22,340 nt of DNA. It comes from Hyphomonas sp. (lineage in GTDB: Bacteria > Pseudomonadota > Alphaproteobacteria > Caulobacterales > Hyphomonadaceae). The translations under genes and the position numbers were made by a program. The notes below the pieces were generated by a model. It saw only the letters and a list, made by a program, of their open reading frames with translations. It was not told the DNA's origin and did not search any database. The stretch spans positions 1 to 22,340 of the forward strand of contig DNFL01000331.1 of the NCBI GenBank assembly GCA_003486945.1. The letters run 5' to 3'. Shown piece by piece: positions 15,477 through 22,340 of the stretch (position 1 is its first letter; every line of letters starts with the position of its first letter).

Positions 15477-15566
15477 ATGAAACAATTGACAGGTTTATGG
15501 GTTACGGACACCGATAGCTCTCGCGAGGGTGCGGATCTCAGACCTGACGCGGAGACCGTTACGTGA
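15477..15566 (+). CDS. Possible 29-aa leader ORF coupled to the MBL nuclease gene
   Basis: An ATG at 15477, preceded by a strong purine-rich site (GGGAGGGG, about 7 bases upstream), opens a 29-residue frame beginning MKQLTGLWVTDTDSSREG. Its TGA (15564-15566) overlaps the GTG start of the next gene as GTGA. The three downstream genes are joined by the same kind of 4-base overlap, so this frame looks like the first member of the chain. It may be a real micro-protein or only a translational leader. I know of no homologue. Confidence 0.42.
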   Translation: MKQLTGLWVTDTDSSREGADLRPDAETVT

Positions 15567-16924
15567 CCGTTCTTTCGTTCTTGGGGGGCGCAGGAACCGT
15601 AACCGGGTCCAGGTTTCTTGTCGAGACGAGCCATTCAAAGCTACTCGTGGATTGCGGATTGTTTCAGGGTTTCAAACAGCTGCGCCTCAGGAACTGGCAA
15701 CCGCCCGTTTTTGATCCAGCAAGACTTGATGCGGTTATCCTGACACATGCCCATATCGACCACAGCGGATACCTTCCGGCGCTTGCGAAGCAGAAGTTCA
15801 CGGCGCCTGTGATCTGCACCGAACTGACAAGGGATCTCTGCGAAATCCTATTGCCTGATGCTGGTCGCATTCAGGAAGCTGATACCGAAAGAGCAAATAG
15901 ACAGGGCTTCTCGCGTCATCATCCGGCAAAGTCACTCTTTAACGAGCGCGATGCACTTCGGGTACTTCGCCAGTTCAAGACCGTCAGCTTTGACGAGGAG
16001 CTAGGTCTTCCCGGCGGAGCAAGTGTCATATTCCGAAAGGCGGGCCATATTCTGGGAGCCGCTATTGCGGAGCTGATGCTCGGCGACCGGAAAATTACCT
16101 TCTCCGGGGATCTCGGGCGATACAATTGCCCGGTAATGTGTCCGCCCGATAGTGTTCCGTCCACAGATTACCTTGTTGTTGAATCTACCTATGGCAACTC
16201 GGTCCATCCGGATGAGGACCCTGAATACATTCTTGAAGATGTCATTCAGCGCACGATCCAGCGAGACGGGACCGTCATAGTGCCGAGCTTTGCGGTCGGG
16301 CGGGCGCAGACTTTGCTCTATCATTTGTACCGGTTGCGCAAATCGAATCGAATTCCGCCTGTCCCCATTTTTCTTGACAGTCCGATGGCAATAGACGCTT
16401 CGGAGCTCTTCAGCCGGCAGGAGGGAGGCAGCCGGTTGACGCGAGATGAAGCCCGTGAAGTCTGCGCGACCGCGCAATACATCCGCGAAGCAGAAGCGTC
16501 TGACCGGGTCGTTGCAGACATGACGCCCAAAATTGTGTTGTCTGCGAGCGGAATGGCCACCGGTGGACGTGTCCTTGATTACCTGAAGAAGTATGCGCCA
16601 GATCCTCGCGCCACGATCTTGTTTGCCGGGTATCAGGCGGGCGGCACGCGCGGTGCGCACATGCTTGCCGGGGCAGATAGGATAAAGATACACGGCGGCT
16701 GGCATAAAGTCAGGGCAGAGGTTTTGAACCTGCACATGCTGTCGGCGCATGCGGACTCGAACGAGATCATGCGCTGGCTATCAGGCTTCACGACGCCTCC
16801 GCGACGAACCTTTGTGGTGCATGGCGAGCCTGAAGCGTCGGATGCATTGCGCCACCGCATCCAGGAAGAACTGGGGTGGGATTGCCTGGTCCCGGAGCAG
16901 GGGGAGCGCGTTGAACTCAAATGA
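15563..16924 (+). CDS. MBL-fold beta-CASP nuclease (RNA-specific exo/endonuclease-like)
   Basis: This 453-aa protein has the metallo-beta-lactamase motifs THAHIDHSG (His62, His64, Asp66, His67), GHILGA (161-166) and SGDLGR (181-186). It then has beta-CASP features: VESTYGN, VPSFAVGRAQTLLYHL (240-255), SASGMATGGRVL (328-338), HMLSAHADS (391-399) and VHGEPEA (His420). Members of this branch are zinc-dependent ribonucleases related to CPSF73/RNase J-like enzymes. All metal ligands seem present, so it should be active on RNA in the cytoplasm. The GTG start has GGAG eight bases upstream. It overlaps the next gene by 4 bases (ATGA), linking RNA breakdown to nucleotide phosphorolysis. Confidence 0.93.
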   Translation: MTVLSFLGGAGTVTGSRFLVETSHSKLLVDCGLFQGFKQLRLRNWQPPVFDPARLDAVILTHAHIDHSGYLPALAKQKFTAPVICTELTRDLCEILLPDAGRIQEADTERANRQGFSRHHPAKSLFNERDALRVLRQFKTVSFDEELGLPGGASVIFRKAGHILGAAIAELMLGDRKITFSGDLGRYNCPVMCPPDSVPSTDYLVVESTYGNSVHPDEDPEYILEDVIQRTIQRDGTVIVPSFAVGRAQTLLYHLYRLRKSNRIPPVPIFLDSPMAIDASELFSRQEGGSRLTRDEAREVCATAQYIREAEASDRVVADMTPKIVLSASGMATGGRVLDYLKKYAPDPRATILFAGYQAGGTRGAHMLAGADRIKIHGGWHKVRAEVLNLHMLSAHADSNEIMRWLSGFTTPPRRTFVVHGEPEASDALRHRIQEELGWDCLVPEQGERVELK

Positions 16925-18429
16925 AACCGCTTGGCGTGAACGAATTGATAGCGCGCCGGCTTGGATTGCTGACGCACGACGAGGCCGTCGCCTTCATCAG
17001 CGCGCAAAGTGATGTCAGCAAGTCGGAAGGGCTCAGTTCCCACGGCCGTATCAAGCTGCAATGCAATGGCGCGACGGTTTATGCGACGCTCTATCAGGTG
17101 GTTTCAGAATTGGTCGGGTTGGATGAGATCGGTCTATCCGAGTACGCCTGGGTCAAGCTCGGACTATCCGGTCCGCAGCCTGTTTCTGTAAGCTCGGCGC
17201 CTCCGCTTCAGTCGATGACCCATGTGCGTGCCAAGATGTTCGGCCAGGAACTTGATGCCTGCGCAGCGACAGAGATTGTGCATGATATCGTCGCCGGCCG
17301 CTTTTCGGACATTCAGCTCTCATCCCTTGTGGCTGCGTGTGCGTCTCCAGTCCTTACGCCTGCAGAAACCATTGCTCTGACACGTGCGATGGTCGAGACC
17401 GGAAAGCGGCTCGAATGGCCCCCCGGCCGGGTGTTTGACAAGCACTGTATCGGCGGTCTGCCGGGCAATCGGACGACGCCGATCGTTGTAGCCATCGCAA
17501 CTTGCTTTGGCCTCAAGATGCCGAAGACTTCATCGAGGGCGATTACATCACCAGCGGGCACAGCTGACACTATGGAAACACTCACAACGGTTTCCATCGG
17601 CATAGATGAAATGCGACGGGTTGTGGACAAGACTGGGGGGTGCTTCGTTTGGGGAGACAGTGTCGGGTTCAGCCCTGCTGACACTTCGGTTATTCGGATC
17701 GAGCGGGCGCTCAACCTGGATGTTGACGGTCTGCTCGTAGCGTCTGTTCTTTCAAAAAAGATAGCGGCAGGTGCAACGCATGTAGTAATCGATATACCCG
17801 TCGGACCGACTGCAAAGATGCGCAACATCGCGGCTGCAAATCAATTGTCAGGTCTCTTGCATGAGGTTGCAGCAGCTTTTGGACTTCAGATCCGCGCTGT
17901 TGTGACTGATGGCAGGCAGCCGGTAGGAAGGGGCATCGGCCCGGGCCCAGAAGCGGCGGACATTCTCGCGGTCCTTAGCGACCAGCCGGAAGAGTTGTCA
18001 GATCTTGCGAACAGGTCCTGCGTGCTCGCCGGCGTCCTTCTTGAGATGGCGGGCGTCTGCGAGGCTGGAAGGGGGGCAGCGCTTGCACAATCGGCCCTGA
18101 AAGACGGGCGCGCTCGCCGGAAATTTGAGGAGATATGCCATGCGCAGGGCGGATTGAAGGCGCCGCCCACGGCGGCGTTTAAGCGCCCTGTCAGGGCGAC
18201 GCGGGCCGGAAGGGTCACTTCGATCAACAATCGATTGATTGCGCGAATTGCAAAGCTGACAGGTGCTCCGGAAGATGCATCTGCCGGAGTGCGTCTGCAG
18301 GTTCGTTTAGGTGACAGGCTCAGGCAAGGTGATGTTCTGTTTACACTGATGTCAGAAACCCCGGGAAAGATTGCCTACGCATTGGATCACGTTCTCGAAA
18401 ATCCATCTGTCATCGGAATAAGCCGATGA
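16921..18429 (+). CDS. AMP phosphorylase-like enzyme (thymidine phosphorylase family)
   Basis: At 502 aa it has the length of archaeal AMP phosphorylase rather than of DeoA (about 440). An extra N-terminal domain of about 90 residues precedes the helical domain. FDKHCIGGLPGNRTTPIVV (172-190) and KTSSRAITSPAGTADTMETL (202-221) are the phosphate- and nucleotide-binding signatures, and the SSRAITSPAGTADTME form is characteristic of the AMP-phosphorylase branch. That enzyme splits nucleoside 5'-monophosphates with phosphate into base and ribose 1,5-bisphosphate. Substrate preference here is inferred; thymidine phosphorylase activity cannot be excluded. It is coupled by ATGA overlaps to the nuclease before it and the PRPP synthetase after it, which favours a nucleotide-salvage role. 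Confidence 0.88.
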   Translation: MKPLGVNELIARRLGLLTHDEAVAFISAQSDVSKSEGLSSHGRIKLQCNGATVYATLYQVVSELVGLDEIGLSEYAWVKLGLSGPQPVSVSSAPPLQSMTHVRAKMFGQELDACAATEIVHDIVAGRFSDIQLSSLVAACASPVLTPAETIALTRAMVETGKRLEWPPGRVFDKHCIGGLPGNRTTPIVVAIATCFGLKMPKTSSRAITSPAGTADTMETLTTVSIGIDEMRRVVDKTGGCFVWGDSVGFSPADTSVIRIERALNLDVDGLLVASVLSKKIAAGATHVVIDIPVGPTAKMRNIAAANQLSGLLHEVAAAFGLQIRAVVTDGRQPVGRGIGPGPEAADILAVLSDQPEELSDLANRSCVLAGVLLEMAGVCEAGRGAALAQSALKDGRARRKFEEICHAQGGLKAPPTAAFKRPVRATRAGRVTSINNRLIARIAKLTGAPEDASAGVRLQVRLGDRLRQGDVLFTLMSETPGKIAYALDHVLENPSVIGISR

Positions 18430-19328
18430 CAGATGCCATCGCTTTTGCTCTTCCTGGGGCTGAGCATCTTGCCTCCTCTCTCTCGGAGGTGGGAGTCGAT
18501 CGTGGACAAGCGGAATTCAGGACGTTTCCCGATGGTGAGACTTATGTCCGGCTTCTGAACAATGTGGCGGGCCGGCGGGTCGTCTTCATCGCAGCTCTGG
18601 ACAATCCAGATAAGAGGATAATTCGTCTTCTGCTCGCTGCGGGTGCGGCGCGCGACTCTGGCGCCCGGGAGATTGGCTTGGCTGTGCCTTATCTGCCCTA
18701 TATGCGTCAGGACAAGGCCTTCCAGGAAGGCGAGCCTGTAAGCGCTGCGCAGTTTGCCAAAATTCTATGCGGGTTCTTCGATTGGATCGTGACGATAGAT
18801 CCTCATCTGCACAGGTTCAGAACGCTTGAAGAAATATTCGGGCCGACCCCGGCAATTGCCGTTTCGGCTATGCCTGCACTTGCGGTCTGGATAAATTCGG
18901 AAGTCCACCATCCATTGATAATCGGCCCTGACATTGAAAGTCGCCAATGGGTGCACGCTCTTTCAAAAATGATTGGGGCCACTGCTCTCGTGCTCGAAAA
19001 GAAACGGACGGGCGACCGTGCCGTTTCGATCAACGTACCGGAAGCGGGTAATTTTGCGGATCTCCAGCCGGTAATCGTCGACGACATAATCTCGACCGGC
19101 AGGACAATGGCAGAATTGATATCAGGACTTTTGGCCAAAGGTTTCAGAGCACCGGTCTGCTGTTGTGTGCATGCTCTGTTTACTGAGGAGGCAGAGACGC
19201 AGATGCGGGATGCAGGTGCCATTCGGGTCGTGAGTTGCGATACTGTCCTTCATCTGTCGAACAAGATACGCATTGGAAGCTTGCTGGCAGATGGCGTTCT
19301 TCGATGTCTGAGGGGCCAGTACAATTAG
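18426..19328 (+). CDS. Ribose-phosphate pyrophosphokinase (PRPP synthetase)
   Basis: This 300-aa enzyme carries FPDGETYVRL (34-43), YMRQDKAFQEGE (92-103, ATP binding), DPHLHR (125-130), the Lys-rich flexible loop VLEKKRT (189-195) and the PRPP-binding VDDIISTGRTMAE (218-230). It transfers pyrophosphate from ATP to ribose 5-phosphate, giving PRPP for nucleotide synthesis and salvage. It is slightly shorter than the housekeeping enzyme (about 315 aa) and diverged, so it is probably a second, specialised copy. It starts in an ATGA overlap with the phosphorylase gene and ends the operon, directly before a hairpin terminator. Confidence 0.92.
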   Translation: MTDAIAFALPGAEHLASSLSEVGVDRGQAEFRTFPDGETYVRLLNNVAGRRVVFIAALDNPDKRIIRLLLAAGAARDSGAREIGLAVPYLPYMRQDKAFQEGEPVSAAQFAKILCGFFDWIVTIDPHLHRFRTLEEIFGPTPAIAVSAMPALAVWINSEVHHPLIIGPDIESRQWVHALSKMIGATALVLEKKRTGDRAVSINVPEAGNFADLQPVIVDDIISTGRTMAELISGLLAKGFRAPVCCCVHALFTEEAETQMRDAGAIRVVSCDTVLHLSNKIRIGSLLADGVLRCLRGQYN

Positions 19329-19350
19329 GGTTGTGTATCACAGCCGTTTT
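19329..19350 (+). terminator. Rho-independent terminator after the PRPP synthetase gene
   Basis: Immediately after the stop codon GGTTGTG (19329-19335) pairs with CACAGCC (19339-19345) over 7 bp with one G-U pair and a 3-base loop, followed by G and TTTT (19347-19350). The stem is short but well placed between convergent operons. Confidence 0.5.
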
Positions 19351-19436
19351 GCCTGCGAACCGCGCGCCGCCATAAGAGCCTGCGCTGGCAATATGCCGAC
19401 ACCGCTCTTCATTCGACGCTGAGCTGAGTCAGTTTT

Positions 19437-19940
19437 CTAATAGCGGTTCTTGATCGACAGGATGCGGCTCGCCTGACGCGCATCGTCGGCAGAGATGTTG
19501 AGATTGGCCAGGAGTGCTTCAAGATATTCTGCTTCTGCCGGGACCATAACGCCATCAGCGAGGCAGAGATCCAGGCAGTGCAGGAAGACAGACAGATGCA
19601 TGTCATGCGGTAGTGCCCGGCAGGCTTCTGCCTGCCAGTCCGGACGGTCCGCCCGTCGCTTAATGGCTGTCCGGTTGATCGCAGCGAGTTCATTGGGGTC
19701 CAGATTGCGCAAGACGCGGGAGCGATGCGCCAGGGCCATGAGTTCCTCTGACTCCTGCTGCGCCATCCGGCCATCCGCCAATGCAGCAGAAAGCACAAGG
19801 CAGAGAAAGGCTTCCGGCATGGTCCAGTCGGTCTGGTGGTTCGGAAACTCCGCGACCAGATCTTTGAGGCTGAAAGCGGGCTTGGCCGGCGCTGTTATAG
19901 GGGTGAACAATTCGCCCGAGAATTCGGTCAACTCTGTCAT
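19437..19940 (-). CDS. TerB-like protein with duplicated helical motif
   Basis: This 167-aa soluble helical protein has two matching segments: LSAALADGRMAQQESEELMAL (50-70) and LDLCLADGVMVPAEAEYLEAL (123-143). The (A)DG-x(5)-E pattern is that of TerB-family proteins, whose acidic residues bind divalent metal; TerB proteins were first linked to tellurite resistance and occur in membrane-associated stress systems. There is no TerC, TerD or other ter gene in the window, so resistance should not be assumed. GAGGAA lies about 9 bases before the ATG. It is the last gene of a minus-strand trio with a coiled-coil membrane protein and a TPR protein. Confidence 0.78.
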   Translation of the reverse strand: MTELTEFSGELFTPITAPAKPAFSLKDLVAEFPNHQTDWTMPEAFLCLVLSAALADGRMAQQESEELMALAHRSRVLRNLDPNELAAINRTAIKRRADRPDWQAEACRALPHDMHLSVFLHCLDLCLADGVMVPAEAEYLEALLANLNISADDARQASRILSIKNRY

Positions 19941-19983
19941 GACACCATTTTCCTCTATGGGAGCGGAGCTTACGATGCGCCGA

Positions 19984-20550
19984 TCAGTCCGGACGCGGCG
20001 CTACGGGGGCAGGCGGCCAGGCTTCAATCTGGCTTTTCAATATCTGTAGACGGTCGCGGCGGGCGCGCAGGGCATTGACCGTCTGATCCAACCACTCGAC
20101 GTCCGGAGGAAGCTCGGTCAGCCGATTGGGCGCGCCGGATCGGCTGGGCTGGGCCAGAAGTGCTGCGATCTCGGCTTCAAGCCGGTCAGATTGCTGTTGC
20201 AGCGCGACGATGCTCTGGAATGGGGCGTAGCTGTCGATTACCGTCTTTTGTTGCTTGATGGTGTCTGTTTGCGCTGTCAGTTGAGCATCCAAAGTCTTGA
20301 TCTGCTGGTTCAGCTTTGTGATTTGCACTTCCGCCTGTTCGGCAGCGGCGGCGGCGTTCTGTTTGACCATGGCCATTCCGAAGCCGGCGGCGACGACTAC
20401 GCCGACAAGAAAGATGACTGCTATAAACAAACGCGCCCGGCCGCTGCGGGCCTTGCTGGCTTCCTCTGATAGAGCCTGCATGTCTTCGCGGGTCGGTACA
20501 GGCTGGAAGACAAGGCCTTCGGGGCGATCGGAATCATTTGTCGGCTGCAT
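19984..20550 (-). CDS. Single-pass membrane protein with periplasmic coiled coil
   Basis: This 188-aa protein has a short cytoplasmic N-terminus (1-38), one transmembrane helix (about 40-62, ARLFIAVIFLVGVVVAAGFG), then a Gln/Glu/Ala-rich coiled coil (about 66-135). A second helical stretch follows (about 151-176) before a Pro-rich tail (PPAPVAPRPD). I recognise no enzyme domain. The layout is that of a scaffold or sensor at the inner membrane. It starts 74 bases after the TPR gene ends and stops 43 bases before the TerB-like gene begins, all on one strand, so they may be co-transcribed and act together. Confidence 0.7.
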   Translation of the reverse strand: MQPTNDSDRPEGLVFQPVPTREDMQALSEEASKARSGRARLFIAVIFLVGVVVAAGFGMAMVKQNAAAAAEQAEVQITKLNQQIKTLDAQLTAQTDTIKQQKTVIDSYAPFQSIVALQQQSDRLEAEIAALLAQPSRSGAPNRLTELPPDVEWLDQTVNALRARRDRLQILKSQIEAWPPAPVAPRPD

Positions 20551-20624
20551 AGTTCAGATGTCCAGTGAGAGTACGAGAGGGGCGGATCGCTTTTGCGGGA
20601 ACGAAAGGGCAAAGCAGCGCGTGG

Positions 20625-22340
20625 TCAGGAGGCGGAGCATTTGAGGACTCCATAATGACCAAAAAACGATTCCAACTGAGCCCAAGTACTGGTCTCGGTT
20701 GCAATGCTGATTTCGCGCCGGCATCGGCTGACAACAGTCAGGCCGTTTGCCAGCATGTCTTCGAGCATGATTTCCCGTTGCAGGTCGTCAAACCAAAGTT
20801 TGGTTCCGGCGCCGACCTGTGTTTTGGTCGCCGATTGTCCTGCTCGAAACGAATCTTCTGCAAGGCGAAGTACGCTTCTCCAATAATCCTGCGAAGCGTT
20901 GTCGTAAGGCGAAATGTCGATGAGTTGGGCTTGTTTCAGAAAGTACATGCCCCTGAGCAACGATCTTTCAGGAGAGCCGTCGGTGGGGCAGCGCTGCAGA
21001 GATGAGCCAGTCTTGACATCCTTGCCGCCGCTTAAAATGTGCGCGAGGCAGTCCAGGCGGATGTATTTAGCCGAGAAGCTGTTGGACTGAGCGGCAGCGT
21101 CAGCATGCGTCCGCATGCGAGACTGCCAGCCGGAGCGCCGGAGAACAGATTCAGAGACGCCGGCCATGTAGTGCGCTTCTGCTGCGCGAGGCCCGCCGAT
21201 GCGTTCAACTAGTTTTGCAAGGACCTCGACGGCGCTGGCATAATTACCGTTCACGAAGCGTAGCCGTCCCAGTTCATACTCCAGATCTGAGCCCACACTT
21301 CCTGACGCGTATTGTGTTTCGAGGAGGGCGAGGGCGTCACCGGGTTTGCCTGAATGCTCGAGAAGCCGCGCGAGAGACAGAGACGCCTGCTCGCCTTTGT
21401 CGGACCCGCCGAGAGCAAGAGCAGCGCGATAGGCCGCTTCCGCGTCTTTCACCCGGCCCGCGCGGGAGTAGGCAGCGCCGAGCGCAATCTGGTTCTTGTA
21501 GGAAGGCATTTGAGTGACGGCAGATTCAAGTGCACGGACCGCGCTGCTGACCAAAGTTTCTTCTTCAAGCTTTGTGATTTTGCCTTTCGCATCCACGAGG
21601 TTGAGATAGCTCGTACCCAAAATTTCAAGGTCGCTTGCATGGGCGGCGCCGCCGTCCGCGTGGCTCAGGGTCTGCGCAGAGCTGAAAGCGTCAATGGCAG
21701 ATTCGAAGTGAAAGGCCGCGTTTGCGCGGTCGAGATCCGCCAGCTTCAGATGTACCCGGCCAATATTGCGATACGCGGACAGCTTCAATTCTTCCGAGCG
21801 CAGAGCATCTGTGTAACTCGAAACAGCTGAATTTCCGACAGAGATCGTTTCGGACTTGGGAGAGTTTGCTTCGCTTTGATTGGTCATGGCGGCATACAGT
21901 TTTTCGGCCCTGTCAAATGCGATCCGAGCAAGCCTTTTTGTTGCAGTCGCTGCCAGATCCGGGCACTTTTGAACGAGGCGCCGCAAGTCGGCAGTCTCGG
22001 ATGGCTCTTGTCCTGGTCCACGCAGAAAGTTGACCTCAGACCGGAGATAGAGCGCGCGGCAAGCCATATCGGACAAGTCTGGGTCCTTGGATGCGGCGAG
22101 TACGTCCCAATCGAATGATCCGAGCGTTTGATTTGCCTTGGTGAGGCAGTCTTCGGGAGTACCGCAAGCTGACAGTTGCGTCTCAGACGCTCCTTTCAAT
22201 GCGGCGGCATGCACCAGGCTACGCCGGATATTGAAACGCTGAACTTTCTCAGAAACACCGGCATTCGACTGCGGTTGATTTACAGCCTGCTGATGGATGA
22301 ACGATCTCTCGATATGGTCGAGAGCGAAGCGGTAGCAGCC
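20625..22340 (-). CDS. TPR-repeat protein (5' end beyond the window)
   Basis: The frame is open from its stop at 20625 to the window edge. A GTG at 22214 gives 529 residues, but another 42 codons upstream are open and protein-like, so the true start probably lies outside. At least four TPR-type helix pairs are visible, for example YRNIGRVHLKLADLDRAN, ALGAAYSRAGRVKDAEAAYR, LARLLEHSGKPGDALALLE and YELGRLRFVNGNYASAVEVL. The C-terminal 180 residues are not clearly repetitive and hold several cysteines. TPR proteins are scaffolds for protein-protein contacts; the partner is unknown, perhaps the coiled-coil and TerB-like proteins downstream. No catalytic domain is seen in the visible part. Confidence 0.78.
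   Translation of the reverse strand, partial: GCYRFALDHIERSFIHQQAVNQPQSNAGVSEKVQRFNIRRSLVHAAALKGASETQLSACGTPEDCLTKANQTLGSFDWDVLAASKDPDLSDMACRALYLRSEVNFLRGPGQEPSETADLRRLVQKCPDLAATATKRLARIAFDRAEKLYAAMTNQSEANSPKSETISVGNSAVSSYTDALRSEELKLSAYRNIGRVHLKLADLDRANAAFHFESAIDAFSSAQTLSHADGGAAHASDLEILGTSYLNLVDAKGKITKLEEETLVSSAVRALESAVTQMPSYKNQIALGAAYSRAGRVKDAEAAYRAALALGGSDKGEQASLSLARLLEHSGKPGDALALLETQYASGSVGSDLEYELGRLRFVNGNYASAVEVLAKLVERIGGPRAAEAHYMAGVSESVLRRSGWQSRMRTHADAAAQSNSFSAKYIRLDCLAHILSGGKDVKTGSSLQRCPTDGSPERSLLRGMYFLKQAQLIDISPYDNASQDYWRSVLRLAEDSFRAGQSATKTQVGAGTKLWFDDLQREIMLEDMLANGLTVVSRCRREISIATETSTWAQLESFFGHYGVLKCSAS

Noticed and set aside
16001..16750. 249-aa minus-strand frame
   Set aside because: It lies wholly antisense to the MBL/beta-CASP nuclease, whose motifs are intact. 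It has no recognisable domain.

Overview
The window reads as chromosomal DNA of an alphaproteobacterium, most likely of the Caulobacterales/Hyphomonadales side. This is an inference from the high GC content, a lipoprotein of the CC0125/CC1285 type, the style of the ECF sigma/anti-sigma pair and the alphaproteobacterial character of the insertion-sequence remnants. No rRNA gene, intact mobile element or CRISPR array is seen.

Bases 1-1110 are a scar region. The window opens on the last 17 bases of a tRNA-Ser gene, a classic integration target. It is followed by an unrecognised 113-aa gene on the minus strand, a C-terminal fragment of the sulfate transporter ATPase CysA, and a frameshifted N-terminal fragment of an IS6-family transposase.

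Bases 1178-6288 form an envelope-related regulon. On the minus strand lie an ECF sigma factor, a membrane-bound anti-sigma factor and a lipoprotein, in one operon. Divergent from them is a secreted subtilisin-like (S8) protease, followed by a convergent outer-membrane beta-barrel gene and an Ala-rich secreted protein. The sigma gene and the Ala-rich gene carry the same candidate promoter, GGAAT-N16-CGTC, at nearly the same distance from their start codons. This suggests that the sigma factor controls itself and this distant neighbour.

Bases 6395-9670 are a second mobile-DNA zone. Rearranged IS3-family fragments lie on the left and a decayed IS6-family transposase on the right. Between them is a well-preserved hipBA-type toxin-antitoxin pair with AT-rich upstream DNA that holds two 25-bp operators of identical geometry.

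Bases 9987-19350 form a stress/metabolism block. An ABC ATPase, FtsX-like permease and HlyD-like adaptor form a translationally coupled export operon. A minus-strand universal stress protein follows. Then comes a tightly coupled operon: a possible 29-aa leader ORF, an MBL/beta-CASP nuclease, an AMP-phosphorylase-like member of the thymidine phosphorylase family, and PRPP synthetase, closed by a hairpin terminator. The gene set suggests conversion of RNA-derived nucleotides into bases and activated ribose.

Bases 19437-22340 hold three minus-strand genes: a TPR protein whose 5' end runs off the window, a single-pass coiled-coil membrane protein, and a TerB-like protein with a duplicated metal-binding-type motif.
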